Counted from the first letter of the stretch, positions 35,190 through 44,557 are shown. The stretch: 64,000 nt of DNA from Burkholderia pyrrocinia (GCF_018417535.1 NZ_CP070977.1:2418001-2482000); one strand, 5' to 3'. Notes: generated from the sequence alone by a model not told the origin. A program made the numbers and translations.

Positions 35190-36512
35190 TCAGAGCGCGT
35201 GGGCCTGGTCGCCGGCGACCGGCGCCGTGCTGCCTTCCTCTTCGGCCGGCACGTAGCGCAGCTCGCGGTTCAGCACGCGCGTCGCGCGGGCGCGGTCGAT
35301 GTCGTTCTCCCATACTGCGACGACGACCGTTGCAACGCAGTTGCCGATCAGGTTGGTCAGCGCGCGGGCGATGCCGACGAACCAGTCGACCGGCAGGATC
35401 AGCACGAGGCCGAGCACCGGAATCGCCGGGATTGCCGACAGCGTCGCCGCGAGGATCACGATCGCCGAACCCGGGATGCCGTGCGCGCCCTTCGACGTGA
35501 CCAGCGACACGAGCAGCACGACGATCAGGTCATGCGTCGACAGCGGCGTGTTGGTGGCCTGCGCGATGAACAGCACGGCGAGCGTCAGGTAGATCGAGAA
35601 GCCGTCGAGGTTGAACGAATAGCCGGTCGGGATCACGAGGCCGACCGTCGAATCCTTGACGCCCATGTATTCGAGCTTGCGCATCACCTGCGGCAGCACC
35701 GCATCCGACGACGCCGTGCCGAGCACGATCGACAGTTCCTCGCGCAGGTAGCGGATCAGCTTGAACACCGAGAAGCCCGCGAGCCGCATCACGATGCCGA
35801 GCACGACCGTCACGAACACGAAGCAGCTCAGGTAGAACACCGCGACCAGGTAGCCGAGCTGCTTGAGCGACGAGACGCCGTACTTGCCGGTCGTGAACGC
35901 GATCGCGCCGAGCACGCCGAGCGGCGCGAGCTTGATGATGAAGCCGATGATCCGGAAGAACACGTGCGACAGTTCCTCGATCAGCGAGTTCACGCGCTGC
36001 GCCTTGTCGCCGAGCAGCGACAGCGCGGAGCCGAACAGCACCGCGAACACGAGGATCTGCAGGATGTCGCCCTTCGCGAACGCGTCGATCGCGGTCTCGG
36101 GGATGATCTTCATCAGGTAGCCGGCCGTGTCCTTCAGGCTTTCGGCGTTCTTCGCATACGACGCGAGCGACGACGCGTCGAGCGAGCGCAGGTCGATGTT
36201 CATCCCGACGCCCGGGCGCGTGAGCCACGCGAGCACGAGGCCGATGCCGAGCGCGAGCGTTGTCATGATCTCGAAGTAGATGACGGCCTTCAGGCCGACC
36301 CGGCCGACCTTCTTCAGGTCGCCCGCGTTCGCCATCCCGCTGACCACGACGCAGAACACGATCGGGCCGATGACCATCTTGATGAGCTTCAGGAAGCCGT
36401 CGCCGAGCGGTCGCAACGACTCGGCGAAATGCGGGAAGAACGCGCCGAGCGCGACCCCCAGGATCAATGCGACGACTACTCGGCCAAACAGCGAATTAAG
36501 GAATTTCGACAC
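35190..36512 (-). CDS. Dicarboxylate/amino acid:cation symporter, DctA type
   Basis: This is a 440-residue DAACS-family carrier with about eight helices and re-entrant loops. LREELSIVLGTASSDAVLP is the serine-rich HP1 loop and GYSFNLDGFSIYLT is the NMDGT-type motif, both close to DctA. By family it takes up C4-dicarboxylates with cations. Its place upstream of alc and allA suggests a ureide or glyoxylate-pathway substrate instead. A GTG at 36512 is chosen, with GGGAG six bases upstream; a TTG 18 bases earlier lacks support. Confidence 0.88.
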   Translation of the reverse strand: MSKFLNSLFGRVVVALILGVALGAFFPHFAESLRPLGDGFLKLIKMVIGPIVFCVVVSGMANAGDLKKVGRVGLKAVIYFEIMTTLALGIGLVLAWLTRPGVGMNIDLRSLDASSLASYAKNAESLKDTAGYLMKIIPETAIDAFAKGDILQILVFAVLFGSALSLLGDKAQRVNSLIEELSHVFFRIIGFIIKLAPLGVLGAIAFTTGKYGVSSLKQLGYLVAVFYLSCFVFVTVVLGIVMRLAGFSVFKLIRYLREELSIVLGTASSDAVLPQVMRKLEYMGVKDSTVGLVIPTGYSFNLDGFSIYLTLAVLFIAQATNTPLSTHDLIVVLLVSLVTSKGAHGIPGSAIVILAATLSAIPAIPVLGLVLILPVDWFVGIARALTNLIGNCVATVVVAVWENDIDRARATRVLNRELRYVPAEEEGSTAPVAGDQAHAL

Positions 36513-36553
36513 GGCGCTCTCCCGATCCAACGGTTGCAGTTTCGTCTGTTCAT

Positions 36554-36568
36554 ACTGGTAAGACCAGT
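36554..36568. promoter_or_regulatory. FadR/GntR operator 1 (carrier side)
   Basis: ACTGGTAAGACCAGT is a perfect 6-bp inverted repeat around three bases. It contains TGGT-N3-ACCA, the classic pattern of FadR-subfamily GntR regulators. It lies 42-56 bases upstream of the carrier start. Confidence 0.75.
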
Positions 36569-36727
36569 GATGTTATGGTGGATAGTAGGAAGCCGATATA
36601 GTGGCGTCAAGGACGGACTAAATAGGGATTTCCCACCCCTCCACCGCCGTCCGGCGGCCCCGAAAGCGGGCCTGATCGTGGCTTTCCCGTAGTGCGCTCA
36701 TGCACCGCGCATGGGCGGATTACAATA

Positions 36728-36740
36728 CCGGTCAGACCGG
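36728..36740. promoter_or_regulatory. FadR/GntR operator 2 (regulator side)
   Basis: CCGGTCAGACCGG is a perfect 5-bp inverted repeat with a 3-base centre, the same GGT-N3-ACC core as operator 1. It begins two bases after a TACAAT hexamer (36721-36726) and ends 14 bases before the regulator ATG, so it would cover the transcription start and give autorepression. Confidence 0.7.
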
Positions 36741-36754
36741 CCATCGTTCACATC

Positions 36755-37447
36755 ATGAAAAATGTTCCGCATACCGTGACCGACGCCGCCATCGCGACGA
36801 TCCGCGACCGGATCGAGGCAGGCGTGTATCCGGTCGGCAGCCTGCTGCCGGCCCAGCGCCAGCTCTCCGAGGAGCTGGAGATCAGCCGTGCGTCGCTGCG
36901 CGAGGCGCTGTCGACGCTCGAGGCGCTCGGGATGCTGCGCATCCGCGCGGGCAAGGGCGTGTACGTCGAAAGCGCGCAGGCAACGGCCGCGCACGCGTGG
37001 CGGTTCGCCGAGCAGTCGTCGCCGCCCGACACGTACCAGATGCGCTATGCGCTCGAAGGGTTCGCCGCGCGGATGGCCGCGCACGTCGTCAGCGACGACG
37101 ACATCGCGTGGTTCGAGGACAACCTCGCCGACCTGCACGTCGCGCTGACCGACAGCGCGCTCGACGAGGCGTCGCAGCTCGACTTCGACTTCCACATGCG
37201 GATCATTCATCTCGCCGGCAACGCGGCGATCGAATCGGTCCTGCGCAGCAGCGCCGACATCATGAAGGAAAGCCAGCGCATGCCGTTCTACCGGCGCGAA
37301 CTGCTGCTGTCGACGTGGCACGAGCACCGCGCGATCGTCGATGCGCTGATCGCGCGCGATGCCGCCGCCGCGGGCACCGCGATCGAAACGCACATCGCGA
37401 ACGCCGCGCAGCGCGCGGGCATCTTCTTCCCGACACCGGGCGCGTAA
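36755..37447 (+). CDS. FadR-subfamily GntR regulator
   Basis: The 230-residue protein has a GntR winged helix at about 8-72 (TIRDRIEAGVYPVGSLLPAQ, then ELEISRASLREALSTLEALG) and an FCD all-helical ligand domain from about 85. D/H residues typical of metal-containing FCD domains are present (FDFHMRIIHLAGN). The start is the ATG at 36755, after operator 2. It is divergent from the carrier-alc-allA unit and most likely represses it. The effector is unknown, possibly a ureide, glyoxylate or a dicarboxylate. Confidence 0.88.
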   Translation: MKNVPHTVTDAAIATIRDRIEAGVYPVGSLLPAQRQLSEELEISRASLREALSTLEALGMLRIRAGKGVYVESAQATAAHAWRFAEQSSPPDTYQMRYALEGFAARMAAHVVSDDDIAWFEDNLADLHVALTDSALDEASQLDFDFHMRIIHLAGNAAIESVLRSSADIMKESQRMPFYRRELLLSTWHEHRAIVDALIARDAAAAGTAIETHIANAAQRAGIFFPTPGA

Positions 37448-37477
37448 CGCGCCCGGGCCACCGTCCGGTCGTACCGG

Positions 37478-38368
37478 TCAACCTCCCGACGGATCGCGAT
37501 ACGCGAGCGCGCGCTCGATGAACGCGCGCGCCGCGACGCTGCGGTACGCACCCTTGCGCGTCAGCAGCGCGGCCGTGCGCGTCGGCAGCGGCGGATCGAT
37601 CTCCAGCGCGCACAGGTCGCCGCTCTCGCGCGCGACCGCGTCGGGCAGCACCGTCGCGAGCCGTCCGCACCGCACGAGTTCCAGCACCGCGCTGATCGTA
37701 TTCGTCTCGATCGCGATCTTCGGCTGCGCGCCATGCTCGATGAAATACCGGTCGATGCTCTCGCGCGTCGCGAACGCGCGGCTGAGCAGCACCAGCGGCT
37801 CGCCGCCGAGCTCGGCCGGCGTCAGCGCGCGGCGACGCCGCGCGAGACGGTGCGTGCGGCCCGTCACGAGCGCAAGCGGTTCGTCCCACAGCGGCAGCGC
37901 GTCGATGTCCGGCGCGCGCGACGGCACGAACGCGAAGCCCGCGTCGAGCCGGTCGTCGGCGAGCAGCGCCTCGATGCGCTCCTGCGGCATCGCATCGATC
38001 GTCAGCGCGACGTTCGGAGATTCGGCATGAAACGCGTCGATCAGCGAGCCGCTCAGGTAGGCCGCGAAGGTCGGCATCATCGCGAGCCGCAGCGAACCGC
38101 TGCCGAGATCGGCGACGTCGTGCAGCGCGCGCTGCCCCGTATCGAGCTCATGCAGCGCGGCGCGCGCGTGGCGCGCATAGACCTCGCCGAATTCGGTGAG
38201 CTGCACCGCGCGGCCCGAGCGGTCGAACAACTGCACGCCGAGCGTTTCCTCGAGCTGGCGGACCTGCTGCGACAGCGTCGGTTGCGACACGTGCAGCGCG
38301 TCGGCCGCGCGCGTGAAACTGCGCTGCTCGGCGACGGCCAGGAAATAGCGGATGTGGCGGAGAAGCAT
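37478..38368 (-). CDS. LysR-family regulator
   Basis: This is a 296-residue regulator of the CynR/CysB-like LysR group: helix-turn-helix at 1-60 (MLLRHIRYFLAVAEQRSF, then LHVSQPTLSQQVRQLEE) and a two-lobed effector domain beyond. I use the ATG at 38368; a TTG at 38377 is in frame. It is divergent from an MFS transporter with a clear LysR box between them, so it probably activates that gene. The effector is unknown. Confidence 0.88.
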   Translation of the reverse strand: MLLRHIRYFLAVAEQRSFTRAADALHVSQPTLSQQVRQLEETLGVQLFDRSGRAVQLTEFGEVYARHARAALHELDTGQRALHDVADLGSGSLRLAMMPTFAAYLSGSLIDAFHAESPNVALTIDAMPQERIEALLADDRLDAGFAFVPSRAPDIDALPLWDEPLALVTGRTHRLARRRRALTPAELGGEPLVLLSRAFATRESIDRYFIEHGAQPKIAIETNTISAVLELVRCGRLATVLPDAVARESGDLCALEIDPPLPTRTAALLTRKGAYRSVAARAFIERALAYRDPSGG

Positions 38369-38681
38369 CGCGGCCAATGTATTGGTTTAGCCAATGGATA
38401 CCATAATGATCCAGTCTTGGACGCTATGGGTCGATTTCCGCATCATACGCACATCCGCTCCGGTGCATCGCACCTGTCGCCGCACCGGAACGGCACGCCC
38501 GGGCCCACCCTGCCGCCGCCCGCCGCGCGACGATCCGCCGCCCGCCCGACCCGGGCGCCGGCCGCGATCCGCCCGGCGCGCATCGGTTCATCGCCGATCC
38601 GTTGACGCCGGCCCCGATTTCCGTCACCCCGCGCAGCCGAAGGCCCCGTGCCGCCGGCCGGCGCCGCTGTTTTTCGCGACC
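38369..38681. other. Intergenic region between LysR and MFS genes, with a LysR box
   Basis: ATTGGTTTAGCCAAT (38381-38395) is a perfect ATTGG-N5-CCAAT palindrome containing the T-N11-A core of LysR sites. A CATAAT hexamer follows at 38402-38407 for rightward transcription. The remaining 270 bases up to the MFS start are very GC-rich. They read as an open frame, but the peptide is Arg/Pro-rich and not protein-like, so this is probably a long untranslated leader. Confidence 0.65.
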
Positions 38682-39881
38682 ATGGAACCGCATCACGACA
38701 CCCATCCTCCCCTGACCCGCGGCATGACGCTGCTGTTCGCCTGCGCGTGCGGCATCGTCATCGGCAACATCTATTACGCGCAGCCGCTGCTCGCCGCGAT
38801 CGCGCACGGCTTCGGGCGCGCGCCGACCGAGCTCGGCTATCTCGTCACGCTGACGCAGCTCGGCTATGCGGCGAGCCTGCTCTTGATCGTCCCGCTCGGC
38901 GACGCGGTCAACCGCCATACGCTGATCGTGCGGCTGCTGATGCTCAACGTCGTCGCGCTGGTCGCGGTCACGTTCAGCACGAACTTCACGATGTTCGTCG
39001 TCGCGAACGTCGCGGTCGGCTTCGTCACGTGCTCGACGCAGTTGCTCGTGCCGTTCGCGGCGTCGCTTGCCGACGCGCGCTCGCGCGGCCGCGCGGTCGG
39101 CACCGTGATGAGCGGCCTGTTGCTCGGCATCCTGCTTGCGCGCGTCGCGGCCGGCGCGATCGCCGACGGGTTCGGCTGGCGCGCGGTGTACGGCATCGCC
39201 GCGGCGATGGTGCTCGCGCTGACCGGCGTGCTCGCCGTGAAGCTGCCGAAGGATCGCCGCGACACGCGCATCGACTACGCGACGCTGATGAAGTCGCTCG
39301 TCGCGCTGGTGCGCGCGCAACCGCTGATCGCGCTGCGCTCCACCTACGGCGCGCTCGTGTTCGCGTGCTTCAGCCTGCTGTGGACGGGCCTCACGTTCCT
39401 GCTGAGCCAGCCGCCGTACAGCTATTCCGAAGGGCGGATCGGCCTGTTCGGGATCGTCGGCGCGGTGGGCGCGCTGGCGGCGACGTCAGCCGGCCGGCTG
39501 GTCGATCGCGGGCACGGCAACGCGGCGACAGGGCTGTTCGCGGCGGCCGTGCTGGCGTCGTTCGCGCTGATCGCGACCGGCGCGCACTCGCTCGCGGCGC
39601 TGATCGCGGGCATCCTGCTGCTCGACGTCGGCGTGCAGGGCATGCACATCTCGAACCAGAGCGTGATCTACGCGCTGGCCGGCAACGCACGCAGCCGCGT
39701 GACGACCATCTACCTGACGAGCTACTTCATCGGCGGCGCGTTCGGGTCGTTCGCGGCGAGCGTCGCGTACGGCATCGACGGCTGGCGCGGCGTGTGCGTT
39801 GCGGGCGCGGCGCTCTCGGGCGTGCTGATCGCGCTGTGGCTCGCATCGCAACGCGTCGGCACGCGGCAGGTCACGCAGTAA
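38682..39881 (+). CDS. MFS transporter, DHA1-type
   Basis: This is a 399-residue major facilitator with about twelve helices. The opening FACACGIVIGNIYYAQPLL and the loop 2-3 segment LGDAVNRHTLIV (G-D-x-x-x-R/H type) are typical of drug or metabolite efflux proteins of this family. The substrate cannot be told from the sequence. The ATG at 38682 starts a short polar lead before helix 1. It is divergent from a LysR regulator, the likely activator, and has a terminator just after it. Confidence 0.88.
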   Translation: MEPHHDTHPPLTRGMTLLFACACGIVIGNIYYAQPLLAAIAHGFGRAPTELGYLVTLTQLGYAASLLLIVPLGDAVNRHTLIVRLLMLNVVALVAVTFSTNFTMFVVANVAVGFVTCSTQLLVPFAASLADARSRGRAVGTVMSGLLLGILLARVAAGAIADGFGWRAVYGIAAAMVLALTGVLAVKLPKDRRDTRIDYATLMKSLVALVRAQPLIALRSTYGALVFACFSLLWTGLTFLLSQPPYSYSEGRIGLFGIVGAVGALAATSAGRLVDRGHGNAATGLFAAAVLASFALIATGAHSLAALIAGILLLDVGVQGMHISNQSVIYALAGNARSRVTTIYLTSYFIGGAFGSFAASVAYGIDGWRGVCVAGAALSGVLIALWLASQRVGTRQVTQ

Positions 39882-39905
39882 TCCGTTTTTGCACCACGAC
39901 GTAAC

Positions 39906-39940
39906 AAGGCACGCCGCGCGAACCGCGGGCGTGCCTTTTT
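39906..39940 (+). terminator. Terminator of the MFS gene
   Basis: AAGGCACGCC and GGCGTGCCTT form a 10-bp outer stem with a GC-rich inner part, followed by TTT. Confidence 0.88.
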
Positions 39941-39978
39941 CAATGACGCGGGTGCCGGCGCACGCCGGCGGCGGACGA

Positions 39979-41037
39979 TCAGGCGGACTCGTCCGCGAAA
40001 TCGATCAGCACCTTCATCGCGCGCTGCCGATCGCCGGCCAGCTCGAACGCGAGGTTCGCGTCGCGCATCGGGAACACACGCGTGACGGCCGGCCGCAGGT
40101 CGACGCGCCCCGCGTTGATCAGTTGCACCGCGAGCGCGAATTCCGCGTGGAAGCGGAACGATCCGCAGATCGACAACTCCTTCGCGACCACGACGTTCTG
40201 CGGCAAGCTGACATCGCCGCCGAGCCCGAGCTGCACGACGACCCCACGCGGGCGCATCACGTCCAGCCCGTCGCGCAGCGCGCGCGCATTGCCCGAACAC
40301 TCGATCATCACGTCGAACGTGCCCTTGTCGGCGCCGTAGCGCGCGACCCAGTCGGCATCGGCCGCCGCATTGATCGTGTGGTCGGCGCCGAGCGCGCGGG
40401 CCACGTCGAGCGGTGCTTCGACGACGTCGGTCGCGACGATCTCCGCCGCACCGTGCACGCGCGCCGCCGCCACCGCCAGCACGCCGATCGGCCCGCAGCC
40501 CGACACGAGCACGCGCTTGCCGATCAGCGGGCCCGCGCGCGACACCGCATGCAGCCCGACCGAGAACGGCTCGGCGAGCGCCGCGAGCGACAGCGGCACG
40601 TGATCGGCGACCTTCACGCACTGCGTCGCGTCGCACACGAGCGCGTTGCGAAACGCGCCCTGCACGTGCGGCATCCGCATCGCGCTGCCGTAGAAGCGCA
40701 TGTCGAGACACTGGTTCGGCAAGCCTTCGAGGCAGTAGCGGCACGTACCGCACGGCCGGCTCGGATTGACCGCGACGCGGTCGCCGATCTTCACCGACGT
40801 CACGTCCGGCGCAACCGCCGCGACAGTGCCGGCAACCTCGTGGCCGAGCACCATCGGCTGCTGCAGCCGGATCGCGCCGAAGCCGCCGTGCCGGAAGTAA
40901 TGCAGGTCGGATCCGCAGATGCCGCCCATCGCGACATCGACGCGCACCTGGCCCGGGCCGATCTCGCCCGCGTCCTGCTCTTCGATCCGCAGGTCGTTCG
41001 GCCCGTGGATCACGACACACATGCAACGCATACGCAT
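39979..41037 (-). CDS. Zinc-dependent L-idonate 5-dehydrogenase-like enzyme
   Basis: This is a 352-residue medium-chain dehydrogenase. Catalytic zinc ligands are in GGICGSDLHY and LGHEVAG. Structural zinc cysteines are in CGTCRYCLEGLPNQC. VSGCGPIGVLAVAAA is the NAD(P)-binding loop. The MCVVIHGPNDLR opening and HYFRHGGFG segment match L-idonate 5-dehydrogenase (IdnD), which makes 5-ketogluconate. The ATG at 41037 has GAGGAGG five bases upstream. The nearby SDR gene (IdnO-like) would supply the next step. Confidence 0.85.
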   Translation of the reverse strand: MRMRCMCVVIHGPNDLRIEEQDAGEIGPGQVRVDVAMGGICGSDLHYFRHGGFGAIRLQQPMVLGHEVAGTVAAVAPDVTSVKIGDRVAVNPSRPCGTCRYCLEGLPNQCLDMRFYGSAMRMPHVQGAFRNALVCDATQCVKVADHVPLSLAALAEPFSVGLHAVSRAGPLIGKRVLVSGCGPIGVLAVAAARVHGAAEIVATDVVEAPLDVARALGADHTINAAADADWVARYGADKGTFDVMIECSGNARALRDGLDVMRPRGVVVQLGLGGDVSLPQNVVVAKELSICGSFRFHAEFALAVQLINAGRVDLRPAVTRVFPMRDANLAFELAGDRQRAMKVLIDFADESA

Positions 41038-41047
41038 GACAGCCTCC

Positions 41048-42004
41048 TCAGACGACCGGCGTGAGCAGCGGCTCGCCGGCGAAGTGCGCGGCGAGGTTGT
41101 CGCGCACGAGCCAGCCCATCGCCTGGCGCGTCTCGATCGTCCCGCTCGCATGGTGCGGCTGCAGCAGCACGTTCGGCAACGCGAGGAAACGCGGGTCGAT
41201 GCGCGGTTCGTTCCAGAATACGTCGAGCGCGGCACCGGCGATCGCGCCGCGCTCGAGCGCGTCGAGCAGCGCGGGTTCGTCGACGGTCGTGCCGCGCGAC
41301 ACGTTCACGAGATAGCCGTGCGGGCCGAGCGCGTCGAGCGCGCGCGCATCGACGAGCCCTCGCGTCGACGACCCGCCCGCGAGCGTGACGATCAGCAGGT
41401 CGCACCAGCCGGCCAGCTCGGCCAGGTCGCCGAAGAAGCGGTGCGGGCTGTCCGCGCGCGGCGCGACGTCGAAGTAGCCGAGTTCGACGTCGAAGCCGGA
41501 CAGCCGGCGCGCGAGTGTCGAACCGATCCGGCCGAAGCCGACCACGCCGACGCGCTTGCCGTAGAGCCGCGTGACGAGCGGCATGTCGCCGTCGTGCCAT
41601 GCGCCGGAACGCACATACGCGTCGCCGGCGCCGATCCGGCGCATCATCGCGAGCGCGAGCCCGACGCCAAGATCGGCGACATCGCCGGTCAGCACGTCGG
41701 GCGTGTTCGTCACGCGGATGCCGCGCTCGCGCGCCGCGGCGAGATCGATCGCATCGGTGCCGACGCCATAGCAGGAGATGATCTCGAGCTTCGGCAGCGC
41801 GGCGATCAGCGCCGCATCGGCGCCGAGATCGCCGCGCGTCGCGATCGCGCGCACGCCGGCGCCCTGTTCGGCGAGGAACGCCGCGCGGTCGGCGGCCTCC
41901 CACAGCCGGTGTACGTCGTAGCCGGCCGACAGCCAGGCGTCGTCCCACGGCTGGTAAGGGCCCGTCATCAGCAGTTCGGGCCGCTGGGTCGATTCGTGCG
42001 CCAT
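41048..42004 (-). CDS. D-isomer-specific 2-hydroxyacid dehydrogenase
   Basis: This is a 318-residue member of the D-2-hydroxyacid dehydrogenase family. The NAD(P) loop is VGVVGFGRIG, the catalytic Arg is in NVSRGTTVDE, and the Glu/His region ends at PHHASGT. By family and context it resembles 2-ketogluconate or glyoxylate/hydroxypyruvate reductases; the exact substrate is not decided. It is ten bases from the idonate dehydrogenase gene and 69 from the transporter gene, and is part of one leftward operon. Confidence 0.87.
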   Translation of the reverse strand: MAHESTQRPELLMTGPYQPWDDAWLSAGYDVHRLWEAADRAAFLAEQGAGVRAIATRGDLGADAALIAALPKLEIISCYGVGTDAIDLAAARERGIRVTNTPDVLTGDVADLGVGLALAMMRRIGAGDAYVRSGAWHDGDMPLVTRLYGKRVGVVGFGRIGSTLARRLSGFDVELGYFDVAPRADSPHRFFGDLAELAGWCDLLIVTLAGGSSTRGLVDARALDALGPHGYLVNVSRGTTVDEPALLDALERGAIAGAALDVFWNEPRIDPRFLALPNVLLQPHHASGTIETRQAMGWLVRDNLAAHFAGEPLLTPVV

Positions 42005-42073
42005 TTGCGCTTGCTCCTGTCGAAGTGAGTTGAATGCGAAAGCGTGCCGGGCCGCATCAGCCGCCCGGCCCGT

Positions 42074-43522
42074 TCATGCGTGCCGCGCGAGCGGATCGGT
42101 GTCCGGTGCCGGCAACGCCTGTGCCGCGTCGAGCGGGTCGTCGAGATCGCGGTTCAGCGTTTCGGGCATCCGCGACGTCGTGAACAACGTGATCATCGTC
42201 AGCAACGCCAGATATGCGGCAATCGGCACCCATGCACGCACGCCGGCCGCATGGTCGCCGCCGTGCAGCGCGATCACGGTCGCGATGATCGTTGCGCCGA
42301 CGAGCGGCGCGATCCCGCCCGCGAGCACGGCCGACACTTCACGCGAGAACGACACGCCCATGTAGCGATGGCGCGCGCCGAACAGCTCGGGCAGCAGCGC
42401 GGCCTGCGCGCCGAGCATCCCCCAGTTCGCGAAGCCCTGCGCGACCGAGATCGCGATGACGCTCGCGACCACGTTCCCCTGGCTGAAGATCCACCACACC
42501 GGGAACGCGAGCGCGAGTTGCAACCACGCGAACGCGCGATACACGCGCACGCGGCCGAAGCGGTCGCTGAGCCGGCCCGCCAGCGGCACCGTGCATGCGC
42601 CGACGGTCGCCGCGCACACCAGCGCGAGCGCGCCGATCGGCCCCTTCATCCCGATCACGCCCGCGAGATAGCTGACGGCGAGCGCCTGGTAGATCGACGA
42701 GCCGCCGTTCTCGGCCATCCGCAAGCCGATGCCGATCAGCAGCGAGCGCTTCGAATGCTGCACGGCGCTCTTCAGCGGATTCGCCGACACCTGCGCGCGC
42801 TTCTCGAGCCGCACGAAGGTCGGCGACTCGTGCAGCCGCACGCGCATGTAGAGCCCGACCGCGACGATCACCGCACTGAACAGGAACGGCACGCGCCAGC
42901 CCCAGCCGTCCGTGACGCGATCGAGGTTCGCGAGCAGCAGGAAATAGACGGCGGCCGCGAGCACCGTGCCGAGCTGGATGCCGAGAAACGGCAGCGACGC
43001 ATAGAAGCCGCGCTTGGCCGGCGGCGCGTATTCGGTCATCAGCACCGCGGCACCGGCCTGCTCCGCGCCGGCGCCGAGGCCCTGCAGGATGCGCAACAGC
43101 ACGAGCAGCGCGGGGGCCCAGTAGCCGGCCGTCGCGAAGGTCGGCAGCACGCCGATCAGCGTGCTCGCGACGCCCATCAGCAGCACCGTCGCGGTCAGCA
43201 CGAACTTGCGGCCGATCCGGTCGCCGAGCACGCCGAACACGACGCCGCCGAGCGGGCGCACGGCGAAGCCGACGAAGTAGGTGCCGAAGCTCGCGATCAG
43301 CCGCATCTCCGCGGTTTGCCCGGGAAAGAACAGCGGCCCGAACACCAGCGCCGACGCGAGCGTGTACAACGCGAAATCGTAGTATTCGAGCGCGCTGCCG
43401 AGCGAGCAGGTCCACGCCGCGCGGTTGAGCTGCTTCGTGTCGACACCGCGGCGCTCGACGGTCTCGCCCGGCATGCCGGACATTGCATCGTGCCGCGCGG
43501 GCGGCGGAGAAGTGCGATCCAT
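42074..43522 (-). CDS. MFS transporter, metabolite:H+ symporter type
   Basis: The 482-residue protein has about twelve helices and the features of the MHS family (ShiA/ProP-like). These are LGSALEYYDFALYT at helix 1, FAVRPLGGVVFGVLGDRIGRK at the loop 2-3 signature, and RILQGLGAGAEQAGAAVL in helix 4. It probably imports the sugar acid or organic acid used by the cluster. The ATG at 43522 has GGAG six bases upstream. Confidence 0.88.
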   Translation of the reverse strand: MDRTSPPPARHDAMSGMPGETVERRGVDTKQLNRAAWTCSLGSALEYYDFALYTLASALVFGPLFFPGQTAEMRLIASFGTYFVGFAVRPLGGVVFGVLGDRIGRKFVLTATVLLMGVASTLIGVLPTFATAGYWAPALLVLLRILQGLGAGAEQAGAAVLMTEYAPPAKRGFYASLPFLGIQLGTVLAAAVYFLLLANLDRVTDGWGWRVPFLFSAVIVAVGLYMRVRLHESPTFVRLEKRAQVSANPLKSAVQHSKRSLLIGIGLRMAENGGSSIYQALAVSYLAGVIGMKGPIGALALVCAATVGACTVPLAGRLSDRFGRVRVYRAFAWLQLALAFPVWWIFSQGNVVASVIAISVAQGFANWGMLGAQAALLPELFGARHRYMGVSFSREVSAVLAGGIAPLVGATIIATVIALHGGDHAAGVRAWVPIAAYLALLTMITLFTTSRMPETLNRDLDDPLDAAQALPAPDTDPLARHA

Positions 43523-43676
43523 CGTTGTCTCCTGTCTCCTGCTTCCGTTCCGGAACCGGGCTGCGCGACGCGCGCCGGGACATCGGCCCGCTCGTGCGGC
43601 GGGCTCTTCTGGGAATTCGGATGCCGGCCGCAGCCGGCGCAACGGCACTCCGCGCACGGCGCGGGCGCGCCGCCGC

Positions 43677-44450
43677 TCAGACGGCGCTGGTCAGCCCGCC
43701 GTCGACGAACAGCGTCTGGCCGTTCACGAAATCGGACGCGGCCGACGCGAGGAAGATCGCTGCGCCGCACAGCTCGTCGACGTGCCCCCAGCGGCCGGCC
43801 GGCGTGCGCTTGCACAGCCAGTCCGAGAACGCCGCGTCGTCGACCAGCGCACGATTGAGTTCGGTCTCGAAATAACCGGGCGCGAGGCCGTTGGCCTGGA
43901 TGCCGTAGCGTGCCCAGTCGGCACACATCCCTTTCGTCAGCATCCGCACCGCGCCCTTCGTCGCCGCGTACGGCGCGATCGTCGGCCGCGCGAGCTCGCT
44001 CTGCACCGAGCAGATGTTGATGATCTTCCCGTGGCCGCGCGCGATCATGTGACGCGCGACGGCCTGCGCAACGTTGAACACGCCGTCGAGATTCACGCGC
44101 ATCAGCGCATGCCAGTCGTCGGGGTCGAATGCATCGAGCGGCGCGCGGCGCTGGATGCCCGCGTTGTTCACGAGGATGTCGATCGCGCCGACGCGCGCCT
44201 CGAAATCGTCGATCGCCGCGCGCACCTGCGCGTGCTCGGTGACGTCGAACACCGCATGGTCGGCCGCGAAGCCTTCGTCGCGGAAACGGCGCGCGAGCGT
44301 CGCGGCCTTCTCTTCATTGCGATCGTTGATGACGATCGCCGCACCGGCCTCCGCGAGCCCGCGGGCGAGCGTCAGCCCGATCCCGCGTCCGGAACCCGTG
44401 ATCAGTGCGCGGCGGCCGTCAAGGCGGAACCTGTCAAGCGCGTTGGTCAT
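43677..44450 (-). CDS. SDR oxidoreductase, gluconate 5-dehydrogenase-like
   Basis: This is a 257-residue short-chain dehydrogenase with TGSGRGIGL (cofactor loop), NNAGIQ, a catalytic Ser region (ICSVQSELARPT) and YAATK. The sequence style, including FRLDGRRALITGSGRGIGLTLA and AGIQRRAP, matches gluconate 5-dehydrogenases (IdnO/Gno), which reduce 5-ketogluconate to gluconate. The ATG at 44450 has GGAGG five bases upstream. It is first in the leftward cluster and divergent from a LysR gene. Confidence 0.87.
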   Translation of the reverse strand: MTNALDRFRLDGRRALITGSGRGIGLTLARGLAEAGAAIVINDRNEEKAATLARRFRDEGFAADHAVFDVTEHAQVRAAIDDFEARVGAIDILVNNAGIQRRAPLDAFDPDDWHALMRVNLDGVFNVAQAVARHMIARGHGKIINICSVQSELARPTIAPYAATKGAVRMLTKGMCADWARYGIQANGLAPGYFETELNRALVDDAAFSDWLCKRTPAGRWGHVDELCGAAIFLASAASDFVNGQTLFVDGGLTSAV

Positions 44451-44557
44451 GCATGCCTCCTCGTGCCAGTGGAGCCGGCTGCCCGTCGCGACCGGTCTCT
44501 CGTTGACGGTATCTTCGGCTTCCGGCCGGGCACCGCGCCAATGGTCTTTTTTGATCC

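Noticed and set aside
35190..36530. TTG start at 36530 for the DctA-type carrier
   Set aside because: No ribosome site; the GTG at 36512 has GGGAG at good spacing.
38394..38681. A longer MFS protein starting up to 96 codons earlier
   Set aside because: The added sequence is Arg/Pro-rich, lies over the promoter and operator, and has no transporter character.
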